A stretch of DNA of 64,000 nucleotides from CAVYEM01 sp963767635 (GTDB lineage Bacteria; Vulcanimicrobiota; Vulcanimicrobiia; Vulcanimicrobiales; Vulcanimicrobiaceae): the NCBI GenBank assembly GCA_963767635.1, contig CAVYEM010000001.1:1984001-2048000 (forward strand), written 5' to 3'. Below, piece by piece: positions 18,008-26,624 of the stretch. Position numbers and translations under genes: made by a program. The notes below the pieces were generated by a model that was not told the origin of the DNA, searched no databases, and was given only the letters and a program-made list of their open reading frames with translations. Position 1 is the first letter of the stretch. The number at the start of each line of letters is the position of its first letter.

Positions 18008-19432
18008 CTACTTCGAAAACCGCACGTTCAAGCCGGCTTGCCGGTTCATGTTGCCCACGCCGCCGAAGGGAAGGAGCGCGCCCACTTCGATGCCGGTTCC
18101 GTTTCTGCGCCGCACGCGCACGTCCAGCGCGGCCGCAAACTGCGGCCTCCCCGACTGAAACGCCTGCCCAAAGTCGTGCGCGTACACGATCGATGAAACC
18201 AGATTGAACGCCTCGCTCGCCTTCCATGTCGCGCCCCACGTGTACGTGCGGTAGGTCGACGGAAACGGCGGCGCATTGTGCGAGAAACTCGCGCCGCCGG
18301 TGAAGAGCAGACTGGCGGTAACCGGAAAGTTTCCCCACAGCGATGCCGCACTCGCGAGCGTCGCGCGCCCGTAATCGTAGAACGACTCGCCCAGATCGAG
18401 CGAACCCGTCAGCGAAGACGGCCCGACGCGCAGGCTCGCCGTGTCCACGTGCATTCCCGGGGTAAAACGAAGGTCTTGCGCGACGTGCCAGTCACCGGGA
18501 TGGACGTCGTGGCCGAGATCCGCTTGAAAACGCACCGAGGCGACCCGCCCGATCGCTCGCTGATTGCCCGAAACGAAGAAGTCGTCACTGCGCGTCGCGT
18601 TGTACTGCGAAAACGCCAGCGACGCATACCCGCGCCTGCCGCTCGAGGTGAGCGCGTACCGCGCGCTGTGCGTTCCTGCCAAATAGGAACTCGTAAACGA
18701 TTGCGAGAGGCTTGGATCGATGCGTTGGTACGCGACGAGATCGTAACGTCCGCCGTCTACGTCCAGTGTTTGGCCCAGCGCGACGTAACCGCGGTCGTTG
18801 CGAGCGTAGTGCTCTTCCAAGCCCGCGCCGGGACCGCCGTTGTAGCGATCGTAGCGCACGCGCGCGAACTCGTATGCATTGGTTGAACTGCCGATGAGCA
18901 CCGGCCACTCCAGCGCCGCAGAAGGAACCGGCGAATAGCCGAAGTCTTTGGCATTGGGCGGCGGGATGGCGTACGTGTACGAAGCGACCGGCGTAAAGGT
19001 CGAACCGGCCTGCACCTGCGCATTCGTAAACGTAATCGTCGATCCGGGACGCAATTCGACCTGCTGCCCCACGGCCGTTGCGTCGGAAGCGGAAAGCTCG
19101 GGCACCACCGCTCCCTTTTTCACTGCGCCGCGTCTGGTGGAGAAATCGTAGACATAGCCGGCAGCGCTCACGCGGGACGCGCCGCTCGAGACGTTCACGT
19201 CTCCTGCAGCGATCAGCCGGTTCGCGCGCAGCTCGTACTGAACGCGCGTGGCGGTAATCTGCAAGGCTCCAAAGCGAACGGACACGCCGCCCGCGGCAAT
19301 CAGCAGCGCACGATCCGAATGAAGTGCGATCTGCTGCGCGCTGATAATGACGGCGGGCGGCCTTTGCTCGGCGCGCGCCGGCAAGGCAAGGGCGTAGGCA
19401 AAAACCACGAAGCCGAGCAATAGCCGGCGCAT
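18008..19432 (-). CDS. OstA/LptD-like outer-membrane protein
   Basis: Starting at ATG 19430-19432, a signal peptide (MRRLLLGFVVFAYALALPA) precedes an OstA-like beta-jellyroll. In this region repeated motifs such as IISAQQIALHSDRALLIAAG and RLIAAGDVNVSSGASRVSAA resemble the N-terminal domain of LptD and LptA. The remaining ~330 residues are rich in alternating hydrophobic and aromatic residues, consistent with a beta-barrel, and end in GLNVRFSK. At 474 residues it is shorter than classical LptD (750+). It may take part in lipopolysaccharide or glycolipid insertion, or be an OstA-family paralogue. It is divergent from the carboxylase gene at 19490 (57 nt gap). Confidence 0.7.
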   Translation of the reverse strand: MRRLLLGFVVFAYALALPARAEQRPPAVIISAQQIALHSDRALLIAAGGVSVRFGALQITATRVQYELRANRLIAAGDVNVSSGASRVSAAGYVYDFSTRRGAVKKGAVVPELSASDATAVGQQVELRPGSTITFTNAQVQAGSTFTPVASYTYAIPPPNAKDFGYSPVPSAALEWPVLIGSSTNAYEFARVRYDRYNGGPGAGLEEHYARNDRGYVALGQTLDVDGGRYDLVAYQRIDPSLSQSFTSSYLAGTHSARYALTSSGRRGYASLAFSQYNATRSDDFFVSGNQRAIGRVASVRFQADLGHDVHPGDWHVAQDLRFTPGMHVDTASLRVGPSSLTGSLDLGESFYDYGRATLASAASLWGNFPVTASLLFTGGASFSHNAPPFPSTYRTYTWGATWKASEAFNLVSSIVYAHDFGQAFQSGRPQFAAALDVRVRRRNGTGIEVGALLPFGGVGNMNRQAGLNVRFSK

Positions 19433-19489
19433 TGGGCAAGGTTCTCCCCGCGCGGAAGATTCTCCGGCGGCGCAGAACCCCGGTGTCGA

Positions 19490-21043
19490 ATGAAAACGCA
19501 TCACGAAAAATACGCGGAACTGCTGCGCAAGCGGGAGTCGGCGCAGGCGCCCGCCGGCGAAGAGGCGATTCGCCGCCAGCACGAGCGCGGCAAGCGCACC
19601 GCGCGTGAGCGCGTCGATGCGCTGGTCGATTCGGACTCCTTCGTAGAACTCGACCGGTTCGCGCTGCATCGCACAACCGCGTTCGGCCTTGCCGGCAAAG
19701 AATTCTTGGGCGATGGCGTCGTGACGGGAAGGGCCACCATCGAGGGGCGCCAGGTCTTTGTTTTTTCGCAGGATTTTACGGTGCTCGGCGGCTCGCTGGG
19801 CGAAGTGTTTGCTGAAAAAATTTGCAAGGTCATGGACCTGGCCACCCGCACCGGTTCACCGATCATCGGCATCAACGACTCCGGTGGAGCGCGCATCCAA
19901 GAGGGTGTCGTCAGCCTGGGCGGCTATGCGGAGATCTTTTGGCGCAACGTGCAAGCCAGCGGCGTCATCCCGCAAATCAGCCTCATCGCGGGACCCTGCG
20001 CCGGCGGCGCGGTGTACTCGCCGGCCATGACGGATTTCATCGTCATGACCGAAGGCATCGCGCAAATGTTCATCACGGGGCCGGAAATCATCAAGACCGT
20101 GACCGGTGAAGACGTGACGTTCGAAGAGCTCGGCGGCGCCGGCACGCACGCATCCAAAAGCGGGGTCGCGCACCTGACCGCCGCAGACGAAGACGAAATG
20201 GTTGACTTGACGAAGCTGCTGTTTTCGTACATTCCGCAAAACAACTTGGACGATCCGCCGCGGTACGATTGCGAAGACGACCCGCTGCGTTTGGCGATGG
20301 AACTCGACGATATCGTACCGGATTCTCCGAATAAACCTTACGATATGCACGACGTTATCGTGCCCGTCCTCGACAACGGGGATTTTTTCGAGATTCAGCC
20401 GCTCTACGCACAAAACATCATCACCGGCTTCGGTCGCGTCAACGGGCGCAGCGTTGGCATCGTGGCCAATCAGCCCAGCGTGCTGGCCGGCGTGCTCGAC
20501 ATCAACAGCTCCGTCAAAGCCGCGCGCTTCGTGCGATTCTGCGATGCGTTCAACATTCCGCTGGTCACGTTCGTGGACGTGCCGGGCTTTTTGCCGGGAA
20601 CGGATCAAGAATACGGCGGAATCATCACGCATGGCGCGAAGCTTCTTTATGCGTTCTGCGAAGCCACGGTTCCAAAAATAACGATCATCACGCGCAAGGC
20701 GTACGGCGGCGCGTACGACGTCATGGCGAGCAAACATATCCGTGCGGACGTCAACGTCGCGTGGCCGACGGCCGAAATCGCGGTCATGGGCGCCGAAGGC
20801 GCAGTCAAAACCATTTTCCGGCGCGACATCGCCGCGGCCCCGGACAAGGAAGCTAAAACGCAAGAACTGATTGAAATGTATACGGAACGCTTTGCCAATC
20901 CGTTCATTGCGGCGCAGCGGGGGTATGTCGACGACATCGTAGAGGCGCACATGACCAGGCGCGTCGTTTCCACCTCGCTCGACATGCTCGCGAACAAACG
21001 CGTCGAACGCCCCAAACGCAAGCACGGAAACATTCCGTTATGA
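19490..21043 (+). CDS. pccB: Propionyl/acyl-CoA carboxylase beta (carboxyltransferase) subunit
   Basis: A 517-residue carboxyltransferase of the PccB/methylmalonyl-CoA 12S family. It has RERVDALVDSDSFVELD near the N-terminus, GINDSGGARIQEGV (first oxyanion loop), PCAGGAVYSPAMTDFIVM, and in the second half DVPGFLPGTDQEYGGIITHG and KAYGGAYDVMASK, the two acyl-CoA/biotin binding loops. It transfers the carboxyl group from biotin to propionyl-CoA to give methylmalonyl-CoA. The matching biotin subunit is encoded at 23272-25044, and mutase plus epimerase follow, so propionyl-CoA is the likely substrate. The last codons overlap the next gene by 4 nt. Confidence 0.93.
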   Translation: MKTHHEKYAELLRKRESAQAPAGEEAIRRQHERGKRTARERVDALVDSDSFVELDRFALHRTTAFGLAGKEFLGDGVVTGRATIEGRQVFVFSQDFTVLGGSLGEVFAEKICKVMDLATRTGSPIIGINDSGGARIQEGVVSLGGYAEIFWRNVQASGVIPQISLIAGPCAGGAVYSPAMTDFIVMTEGIAQMFITGPEIIKTVTGEDVTFEELGGAGTHASKSGVAHLTAADEDEMVDLTKLLFSYIPQNNLDDPPRYDCEDDPLRLAMELDDIVPDSPNKPYDMHDVIVPVLDNGDFFEIQPLYAQNIITGFGRVNGRSVGIVANQPSVLAGVLDINSSVKAARFVRFCDAFNIPLVTFVDVPGFLPGTDQEYGGIITHGAKLLYAFCEATVPKITIITRKAYGGAYDVMASKHIRADVNVAWPTAEIAVMGAEGAVKTIFRRDIAAAPDKEAKTQELIEMYTERFANPFIAAQRGYVDDIVEAHMTRRVVSTSLDMLANKRVERPKRKHGNIPL

Positions 21044-21702
21044 CGACCCGCAAAGAATTCATCGCCGCAGGTTCGCTCTTCGCGCTCGCGCCGGCACACG
21101 CGAACGCCGCCGCTAAGCCTGGTCTGACGTTCAAATTCGATCAGGCGCGCTTCGATCGCATCTTGACCAAGCCGGCAAAGCACAAACAATGCTTCGGCGT
21201 TACGAAAATCGAGGGCGGCGACGTGCTCGAACAAATGAACAACTCTATCCAGGCGTACCGCGAATATCTCGGAGAGGGCCCTGGGGCGCTTCAAACGGTC
21301 GCCGTTCTCTATCATGGCGCGGCCATCGCCATGGCGATGAGCGACAGCGTATGGAACCAAGTGCTGATCCCTTCGCTGCCCAAGGCACCGGCGGAGATCC
21401 GCGTGCAATTCGGGCACGCAAAGCCGGGAAAGGGAAACCCGTTCCTGCGCTCGGCTTCTGCAGATTCCCAGGACTTGAGCGTCGAGCGGCTCGGAGCGCA
21501 AGGCGCGTCGTTTTTCGTCTGCCACAACGCGATCGTGGGATTCAGCGAGCTAGCGGCGTCGGCGCTGCAGCGCTCGAAGAGCGAGGTGCACGCCGCGATT
21601 CTCGCCGGTATCGTGACGCACGCGCTGGTCGTGCCCGCCGGCGTGATGGCGATCAACGCGTGTCAGGAAGCGAAATTCACGTACATTCAGACGAGTTCGT
21701 AG
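21040..21702 (+). CDS. Exported DsrE-like family protein
   Basis: A 220-residue protein with an N-terminal export signal (MTTRKEFIAAGSLFALAPAH, ANA-A cleavage). The core has a DsrE/F-like alpha/beta fold pattern: TVAVLYHGAAIAMAM, then a GASFFVCHNAIVGF block with the single conserved cysteine, and a hydrophobic C-terminal segment. DsrE-like proteins handle sulfur or bind small ligands; the cysteine in FVCHN is the usual functional residue. It overlaps the carboxylase gene by 4 nt (ATGA), implying coupled translation, although a functional link to propionate use is not evident. It overlaps the convergent small gene by 26 nt. Confidence 0.65.
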   Translation: MTTRKEFIAAGSLFALAPAHANAAAKPGLTFKFDQARFDRILTKPAKHKQCFGVTKIEGGDVLEQMNNSIQAYREYLGEGPGALQTVAVLYHGAAIAMAMSDSVWNQVLIPSLPKAPAEIRVQFGHAKPGKGNPFLRSASADSQDLSVERLGAQGASFFVCHNAIVGFSELAASALQRSKSEVHAAILAGIVTHALVVPAGVMAINACQEAKFTYIQTSS

Positions 21703-21925
21703 CATCCTCGCCGACGATGATGTAGCGCTCCACGAACTCCGCAGCGTCGCTAACCAAAAGATCGAACTGATCCGAGCAAATCAGTTGCGCCTCGCGCCAG
21801 TCCGCAGCATCATAACGCGCTCGCAGTTCCGGATCGGCGCAGATTCCTCCGAACAAATCATTGTTGAGTTTGACCCAATTGACTCTGAACCCATGCTCGT
21901 CCAAGGACGGTGTGTCGCCGCGCAT
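21677..21925 (-). CDS. Small acidic hypothetical protein
   Basis: An 82-residue acidic protein (MRGDTPSLDEHGFRVNWVKL onward) with no known motif. A strong ribosome site AAGGAG lies six nucleotides upstream of the ATG (21931-21936 on the plus strand, complement), which supports it as a real gene. Its 3' end overlaps the tail of the DsrE-like gene, on the opposite strand, by 26 nt. No signal peptide or membrane segment is seen. Confidence 0.6.
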   Translation of the reverse strand: MRGDTPSLDEHGFRVNWVKLNNDLFGGICADPELRARYDAADWREAQLICSDQFDLLVSDAAEFVERYIIVGEDATNSSECT

Positions 21926-21976
21926 CGTTGCTCCTTATTGAACCGACATGGGGAGTATCGGCCGGGCGGGCGGCGG

Positions 21977-21984
21977 TATTTATA
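21977..21984 (+). promoter_or_regulatory. Possible -10 element for the metallothionein-like gene
   Basis: TATTTATA stands out in a G+C-rich background about 22 nt upstream of the ATG at 22006. No good -35 hexamer is seen. It could be recognised as an extended -10 or be an operator-like A/T patch. Confidence 0.3.
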
Positions 21985-22005
21985 TCCGCCGGGTACAGGG
22001 TACGC

Positions 22006-22182
22006 ATGAACAACGTTCGATGCATTAACTTAGCGTGTACTTGCCAGGTTGAAAAGACGGCCGATGCCTGCAGCAGCTACTGCGAACATCCCCCGGCCGA
22101 GCCCCGCGCGGACGTCTGTCAGTGCGGCCATGCCTCCTGTGCCCAGGAGATGCAAGATGAAATCCGGGCACGCTCTACTTGA
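22006..22182 (+). CDS. Metallothionein-like Cys-rich protein
   Basis: A 58-residue protein starting MNNVRCINLACTCQVEK, with nine cysteines at intervals C-x4-C-x-C, then ACSSYCEHPP and VCQCGHASC. This Cys/His pattern and size resemble bacterial metallothioneins of the SmtA/BmtA kind, which bind zinc, copper or cadmium through Cys and His thiolate clusters. CAGGG about ten nucleotides upstream of the ATG is a modest ribosome site. It lies alone between the acidic small gene (opposite strand) and fabI. A zinc-knuckle or regulator role is the alternative; metal binding is the safest inference. Confidence 0.65.
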   Translation: MNNVRCINLACTCQVEKTADACSSYCEHPPAEPRADVCQCGHASCAQEMQDEIRARST

Positions 22183-22317
22183 AATGGCGAATGCACGCGT
22201 AACCTTCTCCCCAGAAGCCGCGAAGGGGTCTCCTCGTCCCCGTCGGCAGAGCCGCCGGGGTTCCCGCGAGCGGCAATGCCAAGAGGACGCGGCCGGCGGC
22301 CTTGGTATGTAGGCGAC

Positions 22318-23103
22318 GTGCGACTGTTAGAAGGCAAACGCGCGCTGGTCACGGGCATCGCCAACCAGTGGTCCATCGCCACGGGCATCGCCCGGAACCT
22401 TCAGGAACACGGCGCCGACACGGCATTCACCTACCAGGGTGACCGCGTCAAGGATCAAGTGTTCAAAATTGCGGCGGAATTGGGCGGCGGTCCCTGCCTG
22501 GAGTGCGACGTCGCCTCGGACGATTCGCTCCGGACGATGGCGGAGGAGCTCACCCGAACATTTGGCCACATCGACGTTTTGGTGCACTCCATCGCCTTTG
22601 CAAACAAAGACGACCTCGCAGGCAAGGTCTACGACACGAGCCGGTCCGGCTTCGGCCTTTCGTTGGACGTGTCGGCTTACTCCCTTATCGCTCTGGTGAA
22701 CGCGCTTCGCGGCGCCATCAACGACGGGGGGTCGGTCATGGCGCTCACCTATTTGGGCGCAACCGCCATCGTACCGAACTACAACGTCATGGGCATCGCC
22801 AAGGCCGCGCTCGAAGCTTCGATGCGGTATTTAGCGTTCGATTTGGGCGAACGCGGCATCCGCGTGAACGCCATTTCGGCCGGCCCGATCAAAACCGCCA
22901 GCGCTCGGCAAGTCGCGGGGCTCTCCAAGATGCTCGACGTGGTCGCCGCAACCGCGCCGCTTCGGCGCAACGTCAGCACCGACGACGTCGGCAAAACGGC
23001 GGTGTATCTCGCGTCCGACCTTTCCAGCGCAGTTACCGCCGACGTGCACTTCGTCGATTGCGGTTTCCATGCGATGGGCATGTATCCGCCGCCATCGTCG
23101 TGA
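22318..23103 (+). CDS. fabI: Enoyl-[acyl-carrier-protein] reductase (NADH)
   Basis: A short-chain dehydrogenase of the FabI type, catalysing the last reduction of fatty-acid elongation. The N-terminus is RLLEGKRALVTGIANQWSIA with the FabI-style broken glycine motif. HSIAFANKDD follows, with the Tyr-x6-Lys catalytic pair in NYNVMGIAKA and then RVNAISAGPIKT. I chose the GTG at 22318-22320, which places the start next to the family's first strand; an in-frame ATG at 22276 would add 14 basic residues. It is followed directly by the small epsilon-like gene and the biotin carboxylase, linking fatty-acid and acyl-CoA carboxylation genes in one run. Confidence 0.92.
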   Translation: MRLLEGKRALVTGIANQWSIATGIARNLQEHGADTAFTYQGDRVKDQVFKIAAELGGGPCLECDVASDDSLRTMAEELTRTFGHIDVLVHSIAFANKDDLAGKVYDTSRSGFGLSLDVSAYSLIALVNALRGAINDGGSVMALTYLGATAIVPNYNVMGIAKAALEASMRYLAFDLGERGIRVNAISAGPIKTASARQVAGLSKMLDVVAATAPLRRNVSTDDVGKTAVYLASDLSSAVTADVHFVDCGFHAMGMYPPPSS

Positions 23104-23105
23104 AA

Positions 23106-23282
23106 ATGAGGGATGGCAAGGGTCGAATGAGCGGCGAGGAACTCGCCGCCCTCGTCGTGGTTCTTCGCATGCGTTCGAAAGTACCGCGCGAGCCCGAGGA
23201 GCAACGGTCGAAATGGAAAACGGCTGCGCGGGAACAGATCTGCGAGACTTTCCAGCGCAGCGTGAACGCGCTTGTTCGATAA
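23106..23282 (+). CDS. Possible acyl-CoA carboxylase epsilon-like small subunit
   Basis: Fifty-eight codons between fabI and the biotin carboxylase gene, starting MRDGKGRMSGEELAALVVVL (an internal ATG at 23127 is an alternative). The EELAALVVVL helix followed by a charged linker with a tryptophan (SKWKTAAREQ) resembles the actinobacterial AccE/PccE epsilon subunit, a small helical protein that stabilises acyl-CoA carboxylase. Its stop lies inside the TTG-started biotin carboxylase gene (11 nt overlap), as expected for subunits of one complex. The similarity is short and made by eye, so the call is tentative. Confidence 0.5.
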   Translation: MRDGKGRMSGEELAALVVVLRMRSKVPREPEEQRSKWKTAAREQICETFQRSVNALVR

Positions 23283-25044
23283 GATTCTGATCGCCAATCG
23301 CGGCGAAATTGCGGTGCGCATCATTCGAACGGCGCGCGAGATGGGCATCGTCACCGTTGCGGTCTATTCCGAGATCGATCGTGACGCGCTCCACGTTCGG
23401 ATGGCCGACGAAGCGTTTCTGCTCGGTCCGGCTGCACCGTCCCAGAGTTACCTGAACGCGGCGCGATTGCTCGAGGCGGCCGAAGCCTGCGGTGCGCAGG
23501 CCATCCATCCTGGATACGGGTTTTTGGCGGAAAACGCCGCGTTCGCACGCCGCGTGGTCGCGGCCGGGCTGACGTGGATCGGTCCGCACCCTGAAGCGAT
23601 CGATGCGATGGGCGACAAAGTCCGCGCCCGTCAAGCGATGGTTGCAGCCGGCGTTCCCGTTGTGCCCGGCGGCACGGAACCCATCGCCGACGAAGCGCAG
23701 GCGCGTGCGGCGGCGGAGCGGTACGGGCTGCCTTTGGCGCTCAAAGCGTCGGGCGGAGGCGGCGGCAAAGGCCTGAAAGTCGCGCGCACGCCCGCCGAAC
23801 TCGGATCGGCGTTTACGACGGCGCAACGCGAAGCGATCGCGTACTTCAAGAACGGCACGATCTACGCCGAGCGCTATTTGGAGAATCCCAAGCACGTCGA
23901 GCTGCAGATCCTCGCGGACAAACACGGCACGGTGCTTCACGTAGGCGAACGCGATTGCTCGCTGCAGCGGCGTCACCAAAAATTGTGGGAAGAAGCGCCC
24001 GCGACGATCCCCCAGCACGTGCGCGAAGGTTTGCGTGAAGCCGGAATCCGGGCCGCCAAGGCGATCGCATACGATAGCGCCGGCACGATCGAGTGCCTGG
24101 TAAGCGCAGATCAGTTCTACTTTTTGGAAATGAACACGCGCATTCAGGTCGAGCATACCGTGAGCGAGATGATCAGCGGGCTGGATCTGATTCGCGAGCA
24201 GATTCGCGTAGCCGCCGGTGAACCGCTCGGATACGCGCAACGCGATATCGTGTTTCGCGGCCATTCCATCGAGGGGCGCGTCAACGCGGAGAATCCCGCG
24301 CAAAATTTTCGTCCGGCGCCCGGAACCGTTACGGCGTACCATGAACCGGCGGGGCCGGGCGTGCGCATCGATTCGGCGGCGTACGCGGGGTTCACGGTGG
24401 CGCCGGACTACGACTCGTTGATCGCTAAACTGGTCGTGTGGGCACCGAATCGCGCCCAAGCGATTGCGCGGCTGCGAAGAGCCATCGACGAATACGAAAT
24501 CGCCGGCGTGCCGACCACGCTGCCGCTTCTGCGGGCGCTGTGCGACGAAGGCGCCGTCACCGATGCCACGTACGGCACCGCGACGTTGGAAGCGTTCGCC
24601 GCCAAACGCTTTGCCGGAGCCGGTGACGGGCGCTCCCAGACGCCGGGCGGCGTGCCGAACGATGCACCGCCGTCATCCTCGCCCGAAATGCGGGTCGAAG
24701 TCAACGACAAGCTCTATCGGGTACGCTTGATCGATCCGCCGGCCGGTGTGGAGAGCGCTCCCAAAAAGCAGCGTCCGGCGCCCCGAACCGCACGCCGCAG
24801 CAGCGCGCCCGCTCCCAGCGGCGACGAGGTGCTTTCGCCGATGCATGGGGTCGTCGTCGAACTTTCCGTCAAGCAAGGTGATGATATCCAGTCAGGACAG
24901 GTCGTCGCGGTGATCGAGGCGATGAAGATGATGAACGAAATACGCGCACATAAGGGCGGGATGGCGGCGAAGGTACACGTGAAGGCGGGCGACACGGTAG
25001 AGGCACAGTCGCCGGTCGTGACGATTGCCGGCGAAGCGTCCTAA
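23272..25044 (+). CDS. pccA: Acyl/propionyl-CoA carboxylase alpha subunit (biotin carboxylase + BCCP)
   Basis: A 590-residue fused subunit. The biotin-carboxylase half (residues 1-450) has KILIANRGEIAVRI, HPGYGFLAENAAF, the ATP-grasp glycine loop KASGGGGGKGLK, ERDCSLQRRHQKLWEEAP and EMNTRIQVEHTVSE. A proline- and Ala-rich linker (~480-520) leads to a biotinyl domain with the acceptor lysine in EAMKMMNEI (about residue 552). It carboxylates biotin with ATP and bicarbonate for the beta subunit encoded at 19490. The start is a TTG at 23272-23274 overlapping the preceding small gene. The stop overlaps the mutase start by one base. Confidence 0.95.
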   Translation: MFDKILIANRGEIAVRIIRTAREMGIVTVAVYSEIDRDALHVRMADEAFLLGPAAPSQSYLNAARLLEAAEACGAQAIHPGYGFLAENAAFARRVVAAGLTWIGPHPEAIDAMGDKVRARQAMVAAGVPVVPGGTEPIADEAQARAAAERYGLPLALKASGGGGGKGLKVARTPAELGSAFTTAQREAIAYFKNGTIYAERYLENPKHVELQILADKHGTVLHVGERDCSLQRRHQKLWEEAPATIPQHVREGLREAGIRAAKAIAYDSAGTIECLVSADQFYFLEMNTRIQVEHTVSEMISGLDLIREQIRVAAGEPLGYAQRDIVFRGHSIEGRVNAENPAQNFRPAPGTVTAYHEPAGPGVRIDSAAYAGFTVAPDYDSLIAKLVVWAPNRAQAIARLRRAIDEYEIAGVPTTLPLLRALCDEGAVTDATYGTATLEAFAAKRFAGAGDGRSQTPGGVPNDAPPSSSPEMRVEVNDKLYRVRLIDPPAGVESAPKKQRPAPRTARRSSAPAPSGDEVLSPMHGVVVELSVKQGDDIQSGQVVAVIEAMKMMNEIRAHKGGMAAKVHVKAGDTVEAQSPVVTIAGEAS

Positions 25045-26624
25045 TGGCCCGCAACGAAAATTCCAGCGGCATCCCGCTAAAGCGGGTCTACACTCGCGTA
25101 GAAGGAACCGCGCAGTCATCCCAAGAGCCGGGGGCATTTCCGTTTACGCGCGGCGTGCGCAAAGACATGTATCGCGGCAGGTTGTGGACGATGCGTCAGT
25201 ATGCGGGCTTTGCAACGGCCGCCGAGTCCAACGCGCGCTATCGTTTTCTGCTGGAACGAGGCACGACGGGTTTGTCCGTGGCCTTCGATTTACCGACGCA
25301 GCTGGGATACGACTCCGATGCTCCTGCGGCGCGCGGCGAGGTCGGAAAAGTCGGCGTGGCAATCGACAGCGTCGCGGACATGGAGACGCTGCTCGCCGGC
25401 ATTCCGCTGGATCGTGTGACGGTTTCGATGACAATCAACGCGCCGGCGTCGATCATTCTTTCGATGTATTTGGCCGTTGCGCGCCGGCGCGGCATCGCGT
25501 TTAGTGCGCTCGGCGGCACGATTCAGAACGACGTGCTCAAAGAGTATGTCGCGCGCGGAACCTACATCTATCCACCGCAGCCCTCCATGCGCCTGGTCAC
25601 CGACGTCATGTCATACTGCGCCGCGCACGTTCCGCAGTGGAACGCGATCTCGATTTCCGGCTATCACATTCGCGAGGCGGGATCGACGGCACTGGAAGAA
25701 CTCGCCTTCACGCTTTCCAACGGAAAAGCGTATCTACGCGCCGCGCAGGCAGCGGGCATCGACTTGGACGCGGTAGCGCCGCGCATCTCGTTTTTTTGGA
25801 ACGCGCACAACGATCTCTTCGAAGAGGTTGCCAAATTCCGCGCGGCGCGCGCGCTGTGGGCGCACATCACGCGCGACGAGTTCGGCTGCCGCGATCCGCG
25901 CTCCCATATGCTGCGATTCCACGCGCAAACGGCGGGTTCGACGCTCACCGCGCAAGAGCCCGAGAACAACGTGGTTCGAGTCGCGTTGCAGGCCCTGGCG
26001 GCGGTTCTCGGCGGCGCACAGTCGCTGCACACGAACGGCAAGGACGAAGCCCTGGCGCTTCCGACCGCGGCTTCGGCAAAACTGGCTCTGCGCACGCAGC
26101 AGGTGATCGGTTACGAGAGCGGCGTCGCGGACGTGGTCGATCCGCTGGGCGGATCGTTTTATCTCGAAACGCTCACGAACGAACTGGTCGAACGCGCGCG
26201 CAAGCTCATCGCGGAGGTCGACGATTTGGGCGGCAGCATCGCCGCCATCGAGAGTGGATGGATGCAGGCGCGCATCGCCGATTCCGCCTACCAGGCGCAG
26301 CAAGCGATCGAAAGCGGCGAGCAAATCGTCGTGGGCGTCAATGCGTTTGTGGATTCGGAAAGCCGGCGCAGCGCCATTGCGATCGATCGCGTAGATGATG
26401 CTGTGGAACAGGAGCAGATTCGGCGCGTTCGAGCCCTGCGCGCTTCACGCGACGGGGCTTGGACAAATGAGCGACTGCAGGACGTGCGCGAGGCGGCATC
26501 CGGCAGCCGAAACCTCATGCCGTACTTCATCGACGCCGTGGACGCGGGTGCCACACTTGGAGAGGTATGCGACGTGCTCCGCGACGTATTCGGCGTGTAT
26601 CGCGCTCCGCAGGTTCTGGCTTGA
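25044..26624 (+). CDS. Methylmalonyl-CoA mutase large subunit (split type)
   Basis: A 526-residue substrate-binding TIM-barrel subunit of the B12-dependent acyl-CoA mutases. Conserved blocks include TMRQYAGFATAAESNARY, VAFDLPTQLGYDSD, GTIQNDVLKEYVARGTYIYP, ISGYHIREAGSTA, AQEPENNVVRVA and SLHTNGKDEALALPT. The RQYAGF sequence carries the tyrosine typical of methylmalonyl-CoA mutase; isobutyryl-CoA mutases usually have MRMFAGY. The chain stops before any cobalamin-binding domain (no DxHxxG motif), so a separate small subunit must exist elsewhere. The ATG overlaps the carboxylase stop (TAATG), and the epimerase follows at once, giving the route propionyl-CoA to methylmalonyl-CoA to succinyl-CoA. 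Confidence 0.92.
   Translation: MARNENSSGIPLKRVYTRVEGTAQSSQEPGAFPFTRGVRKDMYRGRLWTMRQYAGFATAAESNARYRFLLERGTTGLSVAFDLPTQLGYDSDAPAARGEVGKVGVAIDSVADMETLLAGIPLDRVTVSMTINAPASIILSMYLAVARRRGIAFSALGGTIQNDVLKEYVARGTYIYPPQPSMRLVTDVMSYCAAHVPQWNAISISGYHIREAGSTALEELAFTLSNGKAYLRAAQAAGIDLDAVAPRISFFWNAHNDLFEEVAKFRAARALWAHITRDEFGCRDPRSHMLRFHAQTAGSTLTAQEPENNVVRVALQALAAVLGGAQSLHTNGKDEALALPTAASAKLALRTQQVIGYESGVADVVDPLGGSFYLETLTNELVERARKLIAEVDDLGGSIAAIESGWMQARIADSAYQAQQAIESGEQIVVGVNAFVDSESRRSAIAIDRVDDAVEQEQIRRVRALRASRDGAWTNERLQDVREAASGSRNLMPYFIDAVDAGATLGEVCDVLRDVFGVYRAPQVLA

Noticed and set aside
22831..24459. A 542-codon minus-strand frame opposite the biotin carboxylase and fabI genes.
   Set aside because: Composition is Arg/His-rich with no domain; both plus-strand genes are certain.
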